NCBI RefSeq assembly: GCF_000003605.2
Contig: NW_003124893.1
Location: forward strand, 206,155-233,369
Direction of reading: 5' to 3'
Origin: Saccoglossus kowalevskii
Lineage: Eukaryota > Hemichordata > Enteropneusta > Harrimaniidae
Length of the DNA stretch: 27,215 nucleotides
The notes below the pieces were generated by a model. That model saw nothing but the letters and a program-made list of their open reading frames with translations. It was not told the origin of the DNA and made no database searches. A program made the position numbers and the translations under genes. This document shows positions 9,846-19,300 of the stretch, in pieces; positions within the stretch are counted from its first letter, which is position 1; each line of letters begins with the position of its first letter.

Positions 9846-10331
9846 ATTCAGAAAATATACATATATTTTTTTTTAAAAACATTTTTGTCTTAGATGACAG
9901 TCCTGAAAATTGAATGAACTAGCACTTCTATTTTTTGAATGTGTAATTGCAGGTAGCCACAGGAACCATGTTTGGGACAATTTGATAGGGCTGTGACCAT
10001 TTACATAGTGCTGCATATATGTCTATAAATATTTATGCTAGTATTAGCAAGCATTATGTCAACATTCACAATAACTTTTACTAAAAAACAGTAAACAATT
10101 TCAAATATGTGAGAGATAAATTTGATTGAATACTTTTGAGACAGTAACATTTTTTTAAATATACTCCCCCAATAGTCCAAATCTTGTTATCATATTGAAC
10201 AAAGTTTACAGCATTTAACAAGATGTAATCCCATTTAAGTTTTTCATCGATCTTCAGCTTATGTCTACAGCATACAGTTATTTGACAGTGTTGAGTGTTT
10301 CAACTGCAGTATGGAAGTATTTGTCACACAG
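9846..10331. other. 3' flank or 3' UTR of the arrestin gene
   Basis: Downstream of the arrestin stop codon on the minus strand. AT-rich. I found no strong AATAAA on the minus strand here, so the polyadenylation site is not assigned. Confidence 0.4.
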
Positions 10332-10375
10332 CTAAGTTGGTTGAAATGGAGGAATAGCAGCGAATACTTCAGATC
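10332..10375 (-). CDS. Arrestin gene last coding exon
   Basis: Acceptor TTTTCAG. Encodes SEVFAAIPPFQPT and stop TAG (10332-10334). The ending resembles the 'F.P.yP' tail of invertebrate alpha-arrestins but has no PPxY. Confidence 0.7.
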
Positions 10376-13300
10376 CTGAAAAAAAAAATATGCATTATAG
10401 AGCAAAAAATTATCATTACCACATTTCCTGCATTTTTGTTTTATTTTTAAAGATGGAAATGGAAATTTTCATGTATTTGCACATGTTGGATAATGATCAT
10501 AAACACCCAGTAATAATAATTTAAAACATCATTTTGAAAAACAAATTGAATTGCTCTTATTATTTTTATGCCAGGCAAGAGTTTCAGAAATTTAATGTCA
10601 CTGTTGTCTCCCTGACTTTATGTACAAATTGCAAAAAATACAATAATACCAAAATTTTAGAAAATATTATCACAGTTGATGATGATCATAATAAGGGACG
10701 ACGTCAAAAGATCAATGTCAGATAAAAAACTTATTTCCTTTAGTTTGGGGGTGGGGGGTTTTGACCTCAAAAAGTTTCCATCCTACAAAAACGATTTTAT
10801 TTTTTAATGAAGTCAAAAAAATTTTGGAGTATTTGTAGTTCGTTTTTTTCTATCCAATCATGGACAAAAATAACAGAAAATGAAACAAAACACATCCAAG
10901 ACGAGAAAATGGTTTGCTTCGAGTGTAAATCTGTGCGTCAAATGAGGTGCATTTGTAAAATCTTTTTACACCCACCCGACAACCAACTGCTATGCAATAC
11001 TACTGACCGATTATCAATTTGTATTTAATGGTGAATGTAGTCTGACGCCATGACCAATATTTATCAATTAAGTGTCAGTGGGGGGTAGGGGGTGTTGGAA
11101 AAAAACTAAAGGAATTAAGTTTTTTATCCGACATCGATCTTTTGACGTCGTCCCTAAGGTAGATCTGAGTGTGGATGTTCTGTACAACTGGTATATCAGC
11201 TGACAAAATATTACATATGAAATATTAATCATTACCTAGAACTGACTGTCGTACAGAACATTCGCCAAGTGAATGCTTTACCTGGCATTGCGTCATCCAG
11301 TCTGGAGGAGTCCATTGAGCCCACTAAGTGTGAGAACAGAATTATCACAGAATAAATTGTCAGAAAGTGTGGTAGATGCGAAACAATTTAATTGATTATA
11401 CTGATAGAAATAAAAGTGGATCTACCGTAACACACTGGGTCTGAGGCTTATTGCACACAATGCAGGCATTTAATTAAGGTATATTAATGGCATTAAACCT
11501 ACAAATTAGAGGTGAAAACCATTCTCATATTTTTTTTTTCTTAAAATTGTCACATGTATTGAATTGACACATGTCTTCAACTTTTCAGACAGGACTTTTT
11601 CCTCGTATGAAATATTGCAAAAAGATACAAAAATTAAAATTTTTATGCAACAATTATCATAACCATGCTAAATTATTATATTATCAAACAATTGAATAGT
11701 AATCATCTAAATGTCTATATAATAATTGTTGACAACTATAAGTTCGTTCTTATAACTATATACTGACTTTTTGATATTACATGTATATAACCAACAAAAT
11801 TTTTGAGATATGAAGTTTTTACCATAGGAGTCGATAGGAAATAGCTTGAAAATCACCGTTTTCATGAATATTTTATGAATATTTGACCAATATTTTGTGT
11901 GAAAAGTAGTATGGTGACCATATATTTTTATCAATGTTATCTTGGTTTTGTAACAACTGCGAAAAACAAAAAAACATGGTGTAAATGTCACGAAAAATTT
12001 TACCATTTGTTTTAATAACCATTTGAGGCACATGCAGCACTAGTAATTATTTTATATTTGTTCACAAAACAAAGCCAGTATTTTGGCACACTCATTTTTT
12101 ATGATTTAAAAAACATTACAGTATGTAAACGTTATCACAACAACAAAATTATTCAGTATTTGGAATGTCTCAATGAATATATCTCACCTGTTCATTTGAC
12201 GTTGATTTGATTGCATCAATAGATAATGTAACTGTGATGTCTGGAGCATAGGGTACATCAACATCAACTGATATACAATAAGCACACTGCTGAAACAAAA
12301 AAAATGTTGTCAAATTTTTTTATGGTCAATTTTTTATGCTGTTATCAATTTGTAATTACACATTCCTTTTCATCATCAATTCACTTGCTTGATAGCTTCA
12401 TTAAATGTTCACTCACCCACCCACCCAACTCACCCCAGTCACTCACTCACTGACCCACTCACTCACTCATCCATTAATTCATTCACCTAACTCACCCCAG
12501 TCACTCACTCACTGACCCACTCACTCATCCATTAATTCATTCACCCAACTCACCCCAGTCACTCACTCACACACCCACCCACCCAACTCACCCAACTCAC
12601 CCCAGTCACTCACTCACTCACCCACTCACTCATCCATTAATTCATTCACCCAACTCATCCCAGTCACTCACTCACCCACCCACCCAAACCCAAACAAAAA
12701 TCTACCCATGCACCCAGATTTTGCTTTACTGAAAATAAAAATGTAAATTACAAGTCAGTATACACAGGTACATATACAGACAACATTAACAGGGCATTAT
12801 AAATGATAACTTACCCGAACTAATGAACCCAGAGTAGATGGTAGTAATGGAACTACATGGTCATTAGATGCCAATGTTTCAATCAGAGGTATATCAATTA
12901 ATCTAAAAGAGAAATACTGATTAATTTGACCTGAAAACAACTTTTGCCTTTCAAACATAATTTTACATAAGACCTGTAGCCAAAATAAAATTATTTCTAT
13001 TTGATACAAAATTAATACAAAAAATATATATTCATAAATATTACACCAAAAAATTACCTTTTGTGCATTTTATTTTTTTCAGACTTGGGGCAACCTTGTA
13101 GAAGACTTGCCCAGACGATCTCTGATGTTTTGGGAAAGACTGAGACAGGTGGTTTGCCATTGAAATCTTCCATTTCACTGTTGTCACTGTACACATCCTC
13201 TTCACTACCATTACCATTTCTCCACCATCCGAGTAAACGTACCACCCTTCTGAGCTGACAAAAAAACACATAATATATTTTATTACACATGTACTGCAGT

Positions 13301-16300
13301 TTATTTTGATTCATCCCTGAAATCTGTGAGCAAACAAAGTAGCAGAAATAAACAATATTTAGAAGTATGGGGTACATAAATATACTTGTCAAGTGAAATG
13401 AAATTTGAACAACAGTAATGGTACATTTAGCAGTCACTTATTTTGACTAAAACTAATTTGCATATCACCCATGCACTAATGTTTTCGGTATTTTCACAGC
13501 CCATATGCAAATAAACATTGTATTTCCATTGGAAACCAAACTATGCGGATACACTGCATTACTCATGAAAATAACTTCCATACGCAACAAAAGCCACGGA
13601 GAAGGTGTGCGGTTCTGTCATATTATTTATATATTTGTTATTTCGACATGCATATGTGACGTAATACAGGACAGATCAAGTCCATCTTGGAATCAATAAA
13701 GCGTATAATATTTTATTGCTTATTGGAGTACAAGAAGGCACAACAAATCTCATTAGGGATTCCCCATTTAAAAATTGGGTGGGTGAGCTAGAGGGTTCTT
13801 GAAATGTAAAAAATGTCAAGGTTGAACATAATTTAAATGTTGTCACGCTTACAGAATACCTAATTCTCAACCCCCCCAGATTGCAAATGGATAATCCCTA
13901 TCTATTTCACCCAAATCATTCTATTCTGCAGACGACTGAACTTAAAAACAGAAAAATATTGTCTACTTACTGTGACTCTGATTACATCAATATCTTCTGT
14001 TGACTGATTGTCTATTAGCACCTCAAGCTTGGCAATGTCCCCCGAGTTGTAAATACTTTTATTTAATCTATTGGTATAAATAAACAATATAACATTTATT
14101 GACAACATTTATTTAAATAAATGAGTTCCCATTATTACATTAATGCCTAGATTGATGAAAATGTCTACAAAACGGCCAAATAGTCACCATATGCCATGTG
14201 ACCAAATGACTACCATATGCCAACTGACCAAATTCCCAGTATATGCCTACTGGCCAATTTTCCACTATATGCCTACTGATCAAATTCCAACTATATGACA
14301 AGTTACCCAATTCTCGCTATATGCCGGCTGACCAAATTCCCACTATATGCCTACTAACCAAATTCCAACTATATGCCTACTGACCAAATTCCAACTATAT
14401 GCCTACTTACCAAATTCCAACTATATGCCTACTGACCAAATTCCCACTATATGCCTACTGATCAAATTCCAACTATATGACAAGTTACCAAATTCCCACT
14501 ATATGCCTACTGACCAAATTCCCACTATATGCCTACTGACCAAATTCCAACTATATGCCTACTGACCAAATTCCAACTATACGCCTACTGACCAAATTCC
14601 AACTATATGCTTACTGACCAAATTCCCACTATAAGCCTACTAACCAAATTCCTACTATATGCCAAGTGACCAAATTCCAACTATATGCCTACTGAGCAAA
14701 TTCCCACCATATCCCAACTGAACGATTTCCAACTATATGCCTACTGAGCAAATTCCACCATATGCCAAGTGACCAAATTCCAACTACATGCCTATTGAGC
14801 AAATTCCCACCATATGCCAAGTGACCAAATTCCTACTACCGGGGATATATGCCAAGTGACCAAATTCCCACTATATGCCAAGTGACAATTCCTACCATGT
14901 GCCTACTGACCAAATTCCCACTATATGCCAAGTGACAAATTCCTACCATATGCCTACTAATCAAATTCCCACCATATGCCAAGTGACCAAATTCCTACTA
15001 CCGGGGATATATGCCAAGTGACCAAATTCCCACTATATGCCAAGTGACAAATTCCTACCATGTGCCTACTGACCAAATTCCCACTATATGCCAAGTGACA
15101 AATTCCTACCATATGCCTACTAATCAAATTCCCACCATATGCCTACTAACCAAATTCCCACTGTATGCCTACTAATCAAATTCCCACTGTATGCCTACTA
15201 ACCAAATTCCCACTGTATGCCTACTAACCAAATTCTCACTCTATGCCTACTAATCAAATTCCTACCATATGCCTACTAACCAAATTACCACCATATGCCT
15301 ACTAACCAAATTCCTACCATATGCCTACTAACCAAATTCCCACTGTATGCCTACTAACCAAATTCCCACTGTATGCCTACTAATCAAATTCCTACCATAT
15401 GCCTACTAACCAAATTACCACTATATGCCTACTAACCAAATTCCCACCATATGCCTACTAACCAAATTCCCACTGTATGCCTACTAACCAAATTCCCACT
15501 GTATGCCTACTAACCAAATTCCCACTGTATGCCTACTAACCAAATTCCTACCATATGCCTACTAACCGAATTACCACTATATGCCTACTAACCAAATTCC
15601 CACCATATGCCTACTAACCAAATTCCCACTGTATGCCTACTAACCAAATTCCCACTGTATGCCTACTAACCAAATTCCCACTGTGTGCCTACTAATCAAA
15701 TTCCTACCATATGCCTACTAACCAAATTCCCACCATATGCCTACTAACCAAATTCCCACTGTATGCCTACTAATCAAATTCCTACCATATGCCTACTAAC
15801 CAAATTCCCACTGTATGTCTACTGACCAAATTCCCACTGTATGCCTACTAACCAAATTCCAACTACATGCCTACTAACCAAATTCCCACCATATGCCTAC
15901 TAACCAAATTCCCACTGTATGCCTACTAATCAAATTCCTACCATATGCCTACTAACCAAATTCCCACTGTATGTTTACTGACCAAATTCCCACTGTATGC
16001 CTACTAACCAAATTCCAACTATATGCCTACTAACCAAATTCCTACCATATGCCTACTAACCAAATTCCCACCATATGCCTACTGACCAAATTCCCACTGT
16101 ATGCCTACTAACCAAATTCCAACTATATGCCTACTAACCAAATTCCCACCATATGCCTACTAACCAAATTCCCACTGTATGCCTACTAATCAAATTCCTA
16201 CCATATGCCTACTAACCAAATTCCCACCATATGCCCACTAACCAAATTCCCACTGTATGCCTACTAACCAAATTCCCACCATATGCCTACTAATCAAATT

Positions 16301-19300
16301 CCCACTGTATGCCTACTAATCAAATTCCCACTGTATGCCTACTGACCAAATTCCCACTGTATGCCTACTAATCAAATTCCCACTGTATNNNNNNNNNNNN
16401 NNNNNNNNNNNNNNNNNNNNNNNNNNNNNNNNNNNNNNCAAATTCCCACTGTATGCCTACTAACCAAATTCCAACTATATGCCTACTAACCAAATTCCTA
16501 CCATATGCCTACTAACCAAATTCCCACCATATGCCTACTGACCAAATTCCCACTGTATGCCTACTAACCAAATTCCAACTATATGCCTACTAACCAAATT
16601 CCCACCATATGCCTACTAACCAAATTCCCACTGTATGCCTACTAATCAAATTCCTACCATATGCCTACTAACCAAATTCCCACCATATGCCCACTAACCA
16701 AATTCCCACTGTATGCCTACTAACCAAATTCCCACCATATGCCTACTAATCAAATTCCCACTGTATGCCTACTAATCAAATTCCCACTGTATGCCTACTG
16801 ACCAAATTCCCACTGTATGCCTACTAATCAAATTCCCACTGTATGCCTACTGACCAAATTCCAACTATATGCCTACTGACCAAATTCCCACTGTATGCCT
16901 ACTAACCAAATTCCCACTGTATGCCTACTAATCAAATTCCCACTGTATGCCTACTAATCAAATTCCCACTGTATGCCTACTAATCAAATTCCCACTGTAT
17001 GCCTACTGACCAAATTCCCACTGTATGCCTACTGACCAAATTCCCACTATCAACTTATCAACCTTCCACCAAAATCCTACTGATGTAATTTATCATGATG
17101 TCTCAGATCCAATTTTCAACATGAGTACTAATCAATCATGCATCAAAATGCTACAAAAAACACTCAACTTGTTACTAAGGTAACATACTGAATACAAACT
17201 TACTTAGCCTCAACATGAACTTCACCACGACTATAACAGAAACATTTTTTGACAATCCCTGTTACTTTAGTCGGCTTTGGGGACAATAACTTCTCTGAGA
17301 ATATATTGGTTGGTTGGATTATAATTGGTTGTGTGTACTCTATTGGTTCATCAGATTCCAAGATGAAAGCCTTGACTGTGTACTTGACGACACCTTTCCA
17401 TATTTTGTGGCCAACTTCTTCTTTGAAAAATGAGCCTAAAAAAAATTTGGATAATAAGACAATACAGTGAAACAATGTCTAAATTTGTTTTATCTTTGTA
17501 AAAGTAATTTTCATTTTACCGGTATTTGTATTCAAGGTATCAGTATAGTGTCATTAATACATGGAAATAAACACATTAAAAATTAAGATAAAAAACTCTC
17601 AAACTTTTGAACAATTGGACCAAAACTTCCAGCCAAATAAATGCCTACACTTATAAAAACGCCTGTAAAATAATTTTTTCACAAGATGGCGATTTTTTTT
17701 TTTCCTATCCAAAGCGATTTGAATTAGTAAGGCAGATACCATATTATTTCTATTGGATCTCCAATCAAGGCCATGTAAACCAACATTTGCATGTATTGTA
17801 TACTATATTATTAAAATATTATTTTTACCACATAAGCATATACCCTTTTAATAGAACAAATATGGTGCTGTAAACCACCTAAATTTTGCAAAACTCCATT
17901 TTTGTGATTTCAGAACGATTGCAGTAGTGATCATTTCAATGAGGTCATGCTACGGGGAATAAACCAACAAACCTTGAACACCGAAGTAGTGAAATTATAA
18001 TGGTTTTGATTGTTGTACTGTTGGCATTTTGTTCAAAGCCTCTGACAATTTTATATGTGTGCAACATGACAGCAAATCACACGTGGAATTCTCTGTTGGG
18101 CAATCAAAGGCGGACATAATTACAAACTCAAGATTCAATTTGAAGCATTTTTCAATAAGATTAGTCTGAGATGCATGCAAATCTCTTGAATTATTTTCTC
18201 TTATAACAATTAGGTCCTTTTTGAATAAATATCTTAGCCAATAAACGCAATACATCAGATTATGATCTGTATATTTCGCAAATGCCATAACTTTCAGATT
18301 TGATTTTTGGACAAGCTACTTCAAATTACTAAGGCTTTCAACTAAGATTTTCCAACAATTCAACTTTAAGATTGTTGTTGATTTGAGAAAATGGAATTAA
18401 TATTGCAGAAAGCAAAAAGAAATGTCTCATTCTTAAATCTTCAACTAAAATTTACGATACAAGAAACAGCTAGTGCCTGGTCTCATGCTGTTGACAGATA
18501 TACAAAATAGGATGTTAAGGTAGAAGCCTACCCTATTCATAATTTTTGAGACAGTTGGTCATAAATCTCATGACAATGTTCATTAGTTTATTATGTAAAA
18601 TCATGAATCTATTGTTCCAAGACGCCATGAAATGGAATTATTTTTTGTGTTACAATGATGCCTTTTGAGAAACTCGTCTTGATATTTTAAAAGAATCACC
18701 ATTTTTAGAACAATTCCATAGAACACAACACTTTTTAAAACCCAGATTTTTGAAATAATTGAGGTCAACAAAAAGCACCCCATCAGTCACAATACATATT
18801 TTTTTCAGCCTCTGTTACTACAATTTGAGATATGGCATAATAACTCTGCCACATTATAATACTAAAAAAATGGCCACTATCCACTAAAATAAAACCATTT
18901 TCTTTAAAATCAAGCAGATGACTCAACTTTTTAAAGTCAATATGGTTATATTGCCCAGGAGTACAATTTATTGCAAAACGAATAAATTCTGGGTATTTGC
19001 ATTTATGAGTAGACATCTACCTTAAGGATTTTTACCAATAACTCATTCTTTTCAATTTTTCAGCACAATTTTAAACTAATATATTACACAATATTTTATA
19101 AAACATTATACTTTGTATTCACACTGTGGGGTGGGCCAGGAAGTCAATAACTATATTCATACAATGAATAGCCAGAAACCCCTCCTTTATGTATATTTAT
19201 TGTTACACTAAGTAATAAAAGGTAAGTTGGTACCTGGAATATCTGGAGGTAAATTATACTGGAAAGGGATTACATAATGACCCCTTGGAAGTGGACCTAC

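Noticed and set aside
11707-12033. 108-codon minus-strand frame
   Set aside because: AT-rich intron sequence with Phe/Ile/Lys/Asn-biased translation, no domain and no conserved splice context.
14347-14565. 72-codon frame with IPTICLLTKFQLYAY repeats
   Set aside because: Product of the 26-bp satellite read in three frames in turn (78-bp cycle).
14172-17050. Regular short repeats reminiscent of a CRISPR array
   Set aside because: Units are contiguous with no unique spacers, lie in a eukaryotic intron and vary like a satellite.
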